Below, one piece after another: positions 14,076-21,712 of a DNA stretch of 64,000 nt. The position numbers and the translations under genes were made by a program. The DNA is taken from positions 1 to 64,000 of IMG/VR virus record IMGVR_UViG_3300008952_002488. One strand, written 5' to 3'. The DNA comes from a virus. Numbering within the stretch: the stretch's first letter is position 1; the number at the start of each line of letters is the position of its first letter. Under the pieces are notes generated by a model, which made no database searches, was not told the origin of the DNA, and worked only from the letters and a program-made list of their open reading frames with translations.

Positions 14076-15977
14076 ATGGCTGACCAAAGCAATCAACAAA
14101 ACGAAAACAACCCACGCAACCAAGAATCTTCTTTGTTTAAGAGGCTGACACGGCTGTTTAGTGGTCCCATCGTAAATTACAATCAACCGTCTGTAACTCG
14201 GACTACTGCTCGAACAGCAAAAAAATATACTTTTAAAACAAGTACGGGCAAAGAGTTCAAAAAGAAAGAATATTACAACCCCTTCTCCGGACTCCAAAGT
14301 AAAGTATTGTTGAATCGTGATAAACAGATGCGATACACTGATTTTGATCAGATGGAATATACTCCGGAAATCGCCTCAGCTATGGACGTATATGCTGATG
14401 AAATTACCACGTCTTCTGAGCTAACTAATTTGGTTCATATTGATTGCCATAACCGAGAAATAAAAGACATTGTTCATACCTTGTTATATACTGTTTTGAA
14501 TGTGGAGTCAAATCTTTTTGGCTGGGCACGAAGTATGTGCAAATATGGTGACTATTATCTCTATCTGGATATCGACGATGAACTCGGGGTTACCAACGTT
14601 GTTCCTCTTCCCGTTAGAGAAGTTGAGAGAATAGAGGGCAAAGATCCAACAAATCCAAACTATATTCAATATTACTGGTCTGGCGATTCGCAGCCTGGAG
14701 TTACTTTTGAAAATTGGCAATTAGCCCACTTCCGTGTTCTGGGAGACGACAAGTATGTTCCATATGGTACGTCTGTTCTTGAGTCTGCTCGTCGTATATG
14801 GAGACAACTAACTCTCCTAGAAGATGCCATGATGGCTTATCGTATTGTCCGCTCCCCTGAACGACGGGTATTTTACATTGACGTTGGGAATATCGCCGTA
14901 GAAGATGTGGAACAATATATCGAACAAGTAAAAACTCAGATGAAGCGCAACCAAGTGGTGGATGCAGACACTGGACGGGTAGACCTTCGTTACAATCCCA
15001 TGAGTATTGACGAAGATTATTATATTCCTGTCCGTGCGGGGCAATCGTCGAGAATAGAGACCCTAGCCGGCGGAGCATTCACAGGAGATATTGACGATGT
15101 TAACTATCTGAGGGACAAACTCTTTTCAGCACTGAAGATTCCGAAGGCTTATTTGGCGCAAGCGGATACAGTGGAGGACAAGACGACTCTAGCCCAAAAG
15201 GATATCCGCTTTGCTAGAACCATTCAAAGACTCCAAAGGGTTGTCCTTGCGGAGTTGGAGAAAATATGCATTATCCACTTATTCACCCTGGGGTATCGTG
15301 ATAATGATTTGACCAATTTTAGATTGAGCCTAAACAACCCGTCTAAGATTGCAGAACTACAAGAATTAGAGCACTTGAGAACCAAATTTGATATTGCGGG
15401 CACTGCTACGGAAGGTTACTTCTCTAGGCGCTGGGTCTATAAGAACATCTTTAAGCTTGACGATGATGAAATTGAGCGCATGATGTTCGAGCAATATACC
15501 GACTCCAAACATGCAGCAATGGTTGAGTCTGCTGGCGGCGCAGTTGGCGAGGCAGCAGGTGCAGCTATGACCGCTGGTCTCGGCGGAGGCGAAGAAGACC
15601 TAGGAGGCGAAGAAGACCTAGGAGGGGAAGACCTAGGAGGAGAGGACCTAGAAGGAGAAGGTGGCGATGAGGCCGGAGAAGAGGGACCACTCTTAGCAGA
15701 GCCAGGGCAAAGAGATGATTGGTATGTTCCAGTGGCTTCGGACCAGCGCCGCTCAGGAGCTAGAAAAAGAAGCTATCTGGCTAGTGCGGGAGAAAAGGCT
15801 GCCTATCCCGGTCGTGAGAGACTATTTAAGGGTGTAGCCGATGGTTTGGGTCCATTGTCTCGGGGCATAACTGGCGAATCGATGGAAAGAGAAGAGAATC
15901 TAATTACAGAAACTAATTTTGAGATTAAAAAACTAATATCAGATCTGGAAAAGAAATATGAAGGCGAAACACAATAA
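14076..15977 (+). CDS. Portal protein (gp20-like)
   Basis: A 633-residue homologue of T4 gp20, the dodecameric portal at the head vertex through which DNA is packaged and ejected. Recognisable conserved stretches are MEYTPEIASAMDVYADE, YRIVRSPERRVFYIDVGN and ALKIPKAYLAQ. It is about 100 residues longer than T4 gp20. The extra length is a C-terminal region rich in Asp, Glu and Gly repeats (from about residue 500) plus a basic patch. It follows terminase by two bases and overlaps the next gene by 20 bases. Confidence 0.92.
   Translation: MADQSNQQNENNPRNQESSLFKRLTRLFSGPIVNYNQPSVTRTTARTAKKYTFKTSTGKEFKKKEYYNPFSGLQSKVLLNRDKQMRYTDFDQMEYTPEIASAMDVYADEITTSSELTNLVHIDCHNREIKDIVHTLLYTVLNVESNLFGWARSMCKYGDYYLYLDIDDELGVTNVVPLPVREVERIEGKDPTNPNYIQYYWSGDSQPGVTFENWQLAHFRVLGDDKYVPYGTSVLESARRIWRQLTLLEDAMMAYRIVRSPERRVFYIDVGNIAVEDVEQYIEQVKTQMKRNQVVDADTGRVDLRYNPMSIDEDYYIPVRAGQSSRIETLAGGAFTGDIDDVNYLRDKLFSALKIPKAYLAQADTVEDKTTLAQKDIRFARTIQRLQRVVLAELEKICIIHLFTLGYRDNDLTNFRLSLNNPSKIAELQELEHLRTKFDIAGTATEGYFSRRWVYKNIFKLDDDEIERMMFEQYTDSKHAAMVESAGGAVGEAAGAAMTAGLGGGEEDLGGEEDLGGEDLGGEDLEGEGGDEAGEEGPLLAEPGQRDDWYVPVASDQRRSGARKRSYLASAGEKAAYPGRERLFKGVADGLGPLSRGITGESMEREENLITETNFEIKKLISDLEKKYEGETQ
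15586..15668 (+). repeat. Short tandem repeats coding an acidic Gly-Glu-Asp tail of the portal
   Basis: Imperfect copies of GGAGGCGAAGAAGACCTA, some shortened, encode (E)EDLGGE units. Slippage during replication would readily change the copy number. The product is a disordered, very acidic stretch of the portal. Confidence 0.8.
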
Positions 15978-16791
15978 AAAAAGAAACACAGCTTTTGTCT
16001 ACGAAGCTCTCATAAGGGAGATGTCAAAAGCGGTTTTAGTGGGAGATAGATCTCGCCAAAATAAAGTGCTAGAAATCTTAAAAAAGCATTTTAACGAAAC
16101 GAGCCTGCTAGGAAAAGAACTGAGTTGTTATAAAGCCTTGACAGAATCAAAAGATCTTGATAAGTACACTGCTGAAAAAATGGTATATCGTGCCCGGCGT
16201 GAATATGAAGACTTAGACAGCGTACAAATTTTTAAAGAACAGTCTCAAGTAATTAAAGCAATCAACAAAGAGGTTTCTTCTGAGGTATTTTCCAACTTTG
16301 TTCCGAACTATAGATCTTATGCAACGATAGCTCAAATATTTAACAACAAAACGCCTGTTAAGAAAAAAGTTATTTTAGAACAAGAAGTAATAAAAAACAT
16401 TACATCCAAAAAAGGAACCGAGGATCACACCCTAAAGCCCATTGATTCTCTGGTAGTGAAAACTTTCACCAAAAATTTCAATGATAAATATAAAGAACTT
16501 CTACCTGAGCAGAAAAAGCTTTTAGGAAAGTATATTTTCTCTTTTGGGCAGAACGAGGCAGACTTCAGGTTATTTATGGCTGAAGAATTGACCAGAATAA
16601 AAGAAGAGATACAGAATTCTCTAACTCTAGAAGAAGTTAGGTCTGATGACGAAATGGTGAAAAATACCAACCGAGTTCTTAAAGATATAGAACAATATAA
16701 TGTTTCTATGATTAGAGAAGCGGATATTAAAAAAGTCCTTAAACTACAAAAACTTGTAAGCGAGTATTCGTCCGATGCCCCTGAAGATTAA
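15958..16791 (+). CDS. Conserved structural-module protein, unknown function
   Basis: A 277-residue, mostly helical and basic protein encoded between portal and prohead protease, overlapping portal by 20 bases and the next gene by 17. It opens with MKAKHNKKRNTAFVYEALIR, then long charged helices; there is no membrane segment or Cys cluster. In T4 this interval holds the prohead core genes 67 and 68. The protein is larger than either and I cannot align it by eye, so a head-assembly role rests on position alone. Confidence 0.7.
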   Translation: MKAKHNKKRNTAFVYEALIREMSKAVLVGDRSRQNKVLEILKKHFNETSLLGKELSCYKALTESKDLDKYTAEKMVYRARREYEDLDSVQIFKEQSQVIKAINKEVSSEVFSNFVPNYRSYATIAQIFNNKTPVKKKVILEQEVIKNITSKKGTEDHTLKPIDSLVVKTFTKNFNDKYKELLPEQKKLLGKYIFSFGQNEADFRLFMAEELTRIKEEIQNSLTLEEVRSDDEMVKNTNRVLKDIEQYNVSMIREADIKKVLKLQKLVSEYSSDAPED

Positions 16792-17314
16792 ACTCGGACA
16801 AGCTGCCATACCACCCCAGGCAACAGTAGAGCTTCAGGTCAGTAAAACCATGGGGGGGAATTTATTGATTAGTGACCACGAAAAGATGGATATAATCATC
16901 GTCCCTGCTCAGAATAAAATATCGACCTTACCAAAACTTTATGCTGGCGATAATATTTATGAGTACCAAAGGGATTTAATTGATTCTTTATATCGTGGAG
17001 GGGTAATTGACCCAGAAGGTATCCAAGGGGGCGTAAGGTTTGGAGTTTTGGAGGCGTTTATGGCTGCGCCGGTTGATGATATCGATCCTGTCCAAGTCGC
17101 CCTTCTTGAAATTGAAAAATATATTAAGAAAACTATGGGCGAAGAAGTTAAAGCCCGAGAATACGATAAAAACATTGAGGACCGATTCACTGATCCTAAC
17201 GCAGAAGAAAGCACAGAATACGGTGAAATAAAACCAGAAGAAGAAGAGGCTTATCGCCAATCGCAAGTCCAAGATCCAGCCTACACCTTTGTGGGGCAAG
17301 GTTATCTTTACTAG
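16775..17314 (+). CDS. Conserved structural-module protein, unknown function
   Basis: A 179-residue protein with a beta-rich first half (LKIKLGQAAIPPQATVELQV) and an acidic, Glu-rich C-terminal third. It overlaps the preceding gene by 17 bases. It lies between portal and the protease, so it probably takes part in head assembly or neck function. I see no diagnostic motif. Confidence 0.65.
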   Translation: MPLKIKLGQAAIPPQATVELQVSKTMGGNLLISDHEKMDIIIVPAQNKISTLPKLYAGDNIYEYQRDLIDSLYRGGVIDPEGIQGGVRFGVLEAFMAAPVDDIDPVQVALLEIEKYIKKTMGEEVKAREYDKNIEDRFTDPNAEESTEYGEIKPEEEEAYRQSQVQDPAYTFVGQGYLY

Positions 17315-17322
17315 GAAAAGCA

Positions 17323-17664
17323 GTGCTGGTCTATTTTATACTTTGTACCTATGGTTTAACTCAAATTTTAGTTTTTTCAACTCTGTTTGACAAAATCCGC
17401 CCAAGTCATCATTTTTTTCATTGCCCCATGTGCGTCGGCTTCTGGTCAGGTGTATTTCTTCTGCTCCTAAACCCGTTTACAGAACTATTTACATTTGATG
17501 TTTCGTTGATAAATGCTTTTTTGCTAGGGTGCTTGTCTTCTGGAACATCGTATGCGTTATGTATGCTCATATCGGACGGAGGATTTCAACATGAATACCG
17601 AACTAAAGGGAATGTGGACGCAAAAGTGGAGACTAAGACCAGTCGCCAGGTGTTGCAGGGGTAG
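17323..17664 (+). CDS. Membrane protein with a CPMCVGFW motif (DUF1360-like)
   Basis: It starts at the GTG at 17323 with AGGA about 8 bases upstream. The 113-residue product has an N-terminal hydrophobic segment, then HCPMCVGFWSG (residues about 33-43) leading into a second segment and a third near 70-88. The CPMCxGFW signature is typical of the DUF1360 family of small membrane proteins of unknown function. The C-terminus is soluble and polar. Its place inside the head module is curious, since no head role is known for this family. Confidence 0.7.
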   Translation: MLVYFILCTYGLTQILVFSTLFDKIRPSHHFFHCPMCVGFWSGVFLLLLNPFTELFTFDVSLINAFLLGCLSSGTSYALCMLISDGGFQHEYRTKGNVDAKVETKTSRQVLQG

Positions 17665-17671
17665 TAGTATC

Positions 17672-17690
17672 GTGCGGGTAGCGCCCGCAC
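17672..17690 (+). promoter_or_regulatory. GC-rich hairpin before the prohead protease gene
   Basis: GTGCGGG (17672-17678) and CCCGCAC (17684-17690) form a perfect 7-base-pair stem with a 5-base loop. No U-run follows; the AAGGAG ribosome site comes directly after it. That points to an mRNA processing, stabilising or attenuating element rather than a terminator. Confidence 0.6.
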
Positions 17691-17705
17691 TCTAAGGAGA
17701 AAACA

Positions 17706-18299
17706 ATGACTAAGAAATATGTCTTACAAGAGTTTATGAATCTGGATTATAGCGATGAACTTCTTACGGAAGAAGAGCGTGAAGGCAACAAGAGTGGTAT
17801 CCACCTCGTTTTGGCAGGCAAAATTCAAGCCGCTGGTAAAAAGAACGGAAATGGACGTATTTACCCCCGACCCATTTTGGAACGGGAAATGAAAAACTAT
17901 GAAAAGCTTGTCAAAGAAGGTCGAGCCATCGGCGAACTCGACCACCCTGACAGTTCCGTAGTAGAATTAAAAAATGCTAGCCACCTTGTCACAGAAGTGT
18001 GGTGGAAGGGCGACGATGTGATGGGAAAAATGAAAATTCTTAACACGCCCGCCGGTAAAATAGCCAAAGATCTCGTAAAGGGCGGCGTCCAGCTTGGTAT
18101 TTCCAGTCGTGGACTGGGGTCTACCCGCCAAGAGGGCAGCACCACTATGGTTGAGGACGATTTTCAGCTTCTTTGCTTTGACTTGGTTTCGGAACCAAGC
18201 ACTAGCGGGGCTTATTTGGTTGCCGAAGGCAAAGTGAACACCCACCTCACCAAGGCAGACCGTATCAACCGTGCCCTGAACGACGTTTTAGGGGATTAA
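17706..18299 (+). CDS. Prohead core protease (gp21-like)
   Basis: A 197-residue serine protease of the T4 gp21 type. The catalytic His lies in GELDHP (His80) and the nucleophile is in QLGISSRGLGS (Ser133/134), with spacing close to T4 gp21. This enzyme is built into the prohead and matures it by cutting scaffold, major capsid and internal proteins after L/I-x-E. The major capsid precursor (L-L-K-E at 55-58) and the many tagged proteins in this window carry such sites. AAGGAG lies 6 bases before the ATG; a GC-rich hairpin precedes it. Confidence 0.9.
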   Translation: MTKKYVLQEFMNLDYSDELLTEEEREGNKSGIHLVLAGKIQAAGKKNGNGRIYPRPILEREMKNYEKLVKEGRAIGELDHPDSSVVELKNASHLVTEVWWKGDDVMGKMKILNTPAGKIAKDLVKGGVQLGISSRGLGSTRQEGSTTMVEDDFQLLCFDLVSEPSTSGAYLVAEGKVNTHLTKADRINRALNDVLGD

Positions 18300-18301
18300 T
18301 A

Positions 18302-19423
18302 ATGTCAGCCGGTTTTGGTGCCAGTGGTAGTGGCGGGCAAGGATTTGCCATTAAACTTGAGGCTGACGGTGATACAAAGCTAGGAAATAGCGATGGTGAC
18401 TTGCATCAAGTTACGGGCACCCTCCACTTAAACGACAATGTATTTTTCTTGGCGAACGGAAGGCTCGGCATCGGCACTGACTCCCCCGACTATACTTTGG
18501 ATGTAGCTGGAAATATAGGGGTTGACGAAAGGATTTACCACAACGGAGATGCCGACACCTACATGATATTCACTGATAACAGGGTTCAATTTGAAGTAGG
18601 CAATCTCAAGATGCTTGGGATGCATAAGAAAGCGTCGGCCCCTCATCAAGTAACTGTCAATAGTAATAACAACAACGTTGACTTTGTTGTTAACAGCAAC
18701 AATAGTAGTACATCTCCAATACTGAGGGCTGACGCATCTACCGCCAGAGTGGGAATCGGAACATCTTCCCCAGACGGACTCCTGCATCTCGACAACGGAA
18801 CTTCCAACACAGAGTTGATTATTGAAAAAGATGCTGGAACATCTGGGAGTATTGTGTTTCATAATGCGGGCACCCGAGAAGCAGAAATAGCTTATTCTAC
18901 TGGCGAGGAAATTGAGGTACGCCATCATGTTGCGGATAAAGACATTACACTTAATGTTGTTTCCGGAAGTTCAGGTATGACGCTAGCCACAGCAGATGCG
19001 AGCACTAACGCATTTGTGGTAAATGGACAATTTGCACGAGGCACAGCAACAGCCAACCTTGGGTCAGGGACAACCTCTACGCTTGAGCCATTTGATGCCG
19101 AGGCTGGGGTCATTCTTTTAACGGTGTCCAGTGTCACGGTAAATCCAGCCGTAGGAGGGCATGTTTGTACCATCGCCGACGGCAAGGTCGCAGGACAGAT
19201 ATTAACAGTTGTTTTGGTCACAACTGCTCTTGATGGGTCTGGGGGAGAGACTGATATGGGAGTAATTATCTTTCAGCCCGCCAACCAGTTAAACTCATCG
19301 GAAACATCCACAGTCATGGGTGCGGCCCTCGGAGGGGAACCGCTGGGGGCTTCTTTTCAGTATATTTGGACAGGCAGCGCCTGGTGCCGTCTATCCACCA
19401 ACCGAGCCGGCGGGAACGTATAA
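18302..19423 (+). CDS. Fibre- or decoration-like repeat protein in the head module
   Basis: A 373-residue, Gly/Ser/Thr/Asn-rich, beta-strand protein. It contains two copies of a phage-fibre motif, GRLGIGTDSPDYTLDVAG (about 51-68) and VGIGTSSPDGLLHLDNG (about 150-166), as found in tail-fibre shafts. A more globular C-terminal part ends FQYIWTGSAWCRL. It lies two bases after the prohead protease and ahead of scaffold and capsid genes, not with tail genes. A head fibre or capsid decoration is therefore likely, though a displaced tail fibre is possible. Confidence 0.65.
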   Translation: MSAGFGASGSGGQGFAIKLEADGDTKLGNSDGDLHQVTGTLHLNDNVFFLANGRLGIGTDSPDYTLDVAGNIGVDERIYHNGDADTYMIFTDNRVQFEVGNLKMLGMHKKASAPHQVTVNSNNNNVDFVVNSNNSSTSPILRADASTARVGIGTSSPDGLLHLDNGTSNTELIIEKDAGTSGSIVFHNAGTREAEIAYSTGEEIEVRHHVADKDITLNVVSGSSGMTLATADASTNAFVVNGQFARGTATANLGSGTTSTLEPFDAEAGVILLTVSSVTVNPAVGGHVCTIADGKVAGQILTVVLVTTALDGSGGETDMGVIIFQPANQLNSSETSTVMGAALGGEPLGASFQYIWTGSAWCRLSTNRAGGNV

Positions 19424-19474
19424 CACGGGAGTGTACTATATACTAAGTGCGTGGAAAACGCAAGAAAGAAATCT

Positions 19475-19861
19475 ATGAAAAAATCGGAACTTAAAAATAT
19501 TATTAAAGAATGCGTCAAAGAAGTGATCTTTGAGGAAGGCGTCCTCTCGGGCATCATCTCGGAAGTAGCCCAGGGATTACAGGGTGCATCCTTGGTCCAA
19601 GAATCCACACCACCGCCCAAGCCACAACGGCAAAATGTGTCGGAAGCCAAAAAGCAAGTTTTGTCAGCCATTGGGAACAATGGATATGACCATGTAAAAC
19701 AGAAGTTTTCTAACCCTGAGCTTTTTGAAGGAACGACCCCGATACCTGGCGATAGCAAGGGTCCTTTAGCGGGAGTTGCCGGAGGTGACCCTGGAGTAGA
19801 TATTAGTAACCTGCCTGGAATGGGCAAATGGGGAGCAGTTGCTTCCGGAATAAGAAAGTGA
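19475..19861 (+). CDS. Tagged prohead-core candidate (MKKSELKNIIKE leader)
   Basis: I prefer the ATG at 19475 over the upstream GTG at 19451 because the tag begins there. The 128-residue product starts with a shortened tag, I-I-K-E at 9-12, followed by C-V-K-E. A low-complexity Pro/Gln middle and a C-terminal conserved-looking stretch follow (LPGMGKWGAVASGIRK). It is the only tagged gene within the head operon, between protease and scaffold, where T4 carries small prohead-core proteins gp67/gp68. I infer a core or internal protein processed by the protease. Confidence 0.7.
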   Translation: MKKSELKNIIKECVKEVIFEEGVLSGIISEVAQGLQGASLVQESTPPPKPQRQNVSEAKKQVLSAIGNNGYDHVKQKFSNPELFEGTTPIPGDSKGPLAGVAGGDPGVDISNLPGMGKWGAVASGIRK

Positions 19862-19866
19862 AAGAA

Positions 19867-20172
19867 ATGAAAAGAAACAAATCATTCAAACGTAGTAGAA
19901 AACCACGCATTAGAGGCTGTATTGTAGTTGAGGCTGATGAGTGCCGAGGTGACGCAGAAAAGATGGTGAGGAAATTTATAAAGAAGGTAAAGAGAGATGG
20001 AATTATTGATGAGTTCAAAGACAGAACATATTATAAGAAGCCTTCTGTGCTTAAAGGAATCAGAAAAGCCACCAGACAAAGATTGATTGATAAGGTAAAT
20101 AAGAAAAGACTAGAACTATTTACTCCGACTAATAAAAAAAGGTCGAACCCTAAAAGTGGGAGAAGAAAATAA
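19867..20172 (+). CDS. Ribosomal protein bS21-like protein
   Basis: A 101-residue, very basic protein. From about residue 18 it follows the bS21 pattern: a V-V-E start, a helix with RKFIKKVKRDGIIDEF, then RTYYKKPSVLKG, and a basic C-terminal helix. Bacterial bS21 (about 70 residues) sits near the anti-Shine-Dalgarno end of 16S rRNA and aids initiation. This copy has an extra basic N-terminus (MKRNKSFKRSRKPR) and a basic tail. Marine phages are known to encode bS21 homologues. Here it lies between head genes, sharing one base with the next gene. Retargeting host ribosomes is an inference. Confidence 0.75.
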   Translation: MKRNKSFKRSRKPRIRGCIVVEADECRGDAEKMVRKFIKKVKRDGIIDEFKDRTYYKKPSVLKGIRKATRQRLIDKVNKKRLELFTPTNKKRSNPKSGRRK

Positions 20173-20606
20173 TGGGAAGAAACTATTCATATGGCACTCC
20201 GGGTGTTTTAAATGTGGGTTCATATCAGGTGGCGGGACTACCCTACCTTTCTGGGTCAGAGGCGCTAGCGGCAAGTAACGAAGATAGACACACTTTTGAC
20301 CCTCTTGCTAAGTCCGTTACAGTTGTTAATCATGGAGCGCACGCACTGAGAGTTCACTTTGTGCCAACTGGTGCAATGAACACTCCTGCAACAACTCATC
20401 ACTATATAACCGTATCAGGTGCAGCAGGGTTAGCCGCAGGTCATGCCTCCTCTGGAAGCAACTCAATTGTCCTAAATGGCAGAATGAAAGATTTATATAT
20501 TTCACAACCAGGCGGCGGGACAACTCAATACGACATTTATGCTGAGTTGACAAATATTTCATCGGGTGAAATGACAACCGTTACTGGCTCAGGAATATCT
20601 GATTAA
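20172..20606 (+). CDS. Probable capsid decoration protein
   Basis: A 144-residue, beta-rich protein with few charged residues (VNVGSYQVAGLPYLSGSEAL-type opening, then repeated strands with Gly/Ser/Thr). There is no signal peptide or membrane segment. It is encoded between bS21-like and scaffold genes. Composition and location suggest an outer capsid decoration or cement protein. I cannot name a specific family. Confidence 0.6.
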   Translation: MGRNYSYGTPGVLNVGSYQVAGLPYLSGSEALAASNEDRHTFDPLAKSVTVVNHGAHALRVHFVPTGAMNTPATTHHYITVSGAAGLAAGHASSGSNSIVLNGRMKDLYISQPGGGTTQYDIYAELTNISSGEMTTVTGSGISD

Positions 20607-20647
20607 CTTTACTTGAGAAACACTTGGTCGATTGAACACACAAATAA

Positions 20648-20656
20648 CTATATATT
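20648..20656 (+). promoter_or_regulatory. CTATATATT, degenerate late-type element before scaffold/capsid genes
   Basis: AA-CTATATATT ends 34 bases upstream of the scaffold ATG. It differs from the consensus CTATTTATT by one base. The placement before the most highly expressed head genes is consistent with a late promoter. Confidence 0.35.
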
Positions 20657-20690
20657 TTGATGTATTTTCATTTTTAAAGGGGGAACTTTA

Positions 20691-21695
20691 ATGTCAAATA
20701 TGCTGGATCAGGCAATCGTTGACGCCCAAGCACTTCGAGAAGCAGCTATCAAGAGTGCTGAAAAAGCGGTGGTTGAAAAATATGCCCCCGAAGTAAAACA
20801 AGCGATTCAGCAGCTTTTGGAACAGGATCCAGGCGAAGAGGAAATGGGTCTAGACCCCCTGGCAGGAGAAGAGGAAGAGGAAAGTCCGATCATGGCTGAC
20901 GTCCCTATGTCCCACGACCCTGACCAAGCAGAAGAAGAAATAGTCGTTGTGGATCTTGATCAGATTATTGCTGCTGCCGAAGACGACGCTGACGCAGGCG
21001 AAGAAGAATTTGAGCTTGGGCGGGATGATCTAGCTGCCGAGGTGGGTATTGACTTAGAAGAGCCCATCGCCGCAGCAAATAGAGATGATGAAATCGAAAT
21101 CAACGAAAATGAGTTGATGGATATGTTTAAAGAAATGCTTGTTGTTGACGTAGACGAGCAAGATATAAAAGTTGCCGAAGAGGCTGTTGAGGCTGAAAAG
21201 GAAGAAGAGGCTGAAGAAGAAGTTTTTGTAGCATCTGTCGCCGATGACGGAATGGATAAAAAAGACATAGAAGATGCAAGCAGAGAAACAGCCCGCCTTC
21301 AGATGAAGAATGAGCAACTGACGAAACAAAACAAAGAATTAAAGAGCCTTATCATTAAGGTTAAAGATAGATTAGAAGAAGTTAACCTATCAAATGCTAG
21401 GTTACTATATGCGAATCGTGTTCTACAAGACACCTCCTTGAATGAGCAGCAAAAAACTAAAATTGCTGAGTTGGTCGGTGGCGCACGGTCGGTGGAAGAA
21501 GCGAAGATGGTCTTTGAGACCCTTCAAAAGACAATGGCGGGTAATTCTGGAAAGAAATCCACACAATCGTTGTCTGAAGCAGTATCAAGAAGATCTTCAG
21601 TTATTCTTAGTGGACGCCGCACGGAAGAAAACACCGACGGTAATCCGGTAGTAAATCGCTGGGCTACGCTCGCAGGTATAAACAATAAAAAATAA
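20691..21695 (+). CDS. Prohead scaffold (gp22-like)
   Basis: A 334-residue, extremely acidic protein (long Asp/Glu stretches from about 45 to 190). A central coiled coil (ETARLQMKNEQLTKQNKELK) leads to a helical C-terminus (RLLYANRVLQDTSLNEQQK) typical of T4-type scaffolds. The ribosome site is strong (GGGGGAAC region) and the major capsid gene follows within 18 bases. The scaffold fills the prohead and is degraded by the gp21-like protease before DNA entry. Function follows from position, composition and the conserved C-terminal region. Confidence 0.85.
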   Translation: MSNMLDQAIVDAQALREAAIKSAEKAVVEKYAPEVKQAIQQLLEQDPGEEEMGLDPLAGEEEEESPIMADVPMSHDPDQAEEEIVVVDLDQIIAAAEDDADAGEEEFELGRDDLAAEVGIDLEEPIAAANRDDEIEINENELMDMFKEMLVVDVDEQDIKVAEEAVEAEKEEEAEEEVFVASVADDGMDKKDIEDASRETARLQMKNEQLTKQNKELKSLIIKVKDRLEEVNLSNARLLYANRVLQDTSLNEQQKTKIAELVGGARSVEEAKMVFETLQKTMAGNSGKKSTQSLSEAVSRRSSVILSGRRTEENTDGNPVVNRWATLAGINNKK

Positions 21696-21712
21696 AAGGA
21701 GATTTTTTTATT

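Noticed and set aside
20109-20118. CTATTTA-type sequence within the bS21-like gene (also near 17484 and 59880)
   Set aside because: These copies lie inside coding sequence in AT-rich codons with no start codon suitably downstream. They show the motif has a background rate, so only intergenic copies were listed.
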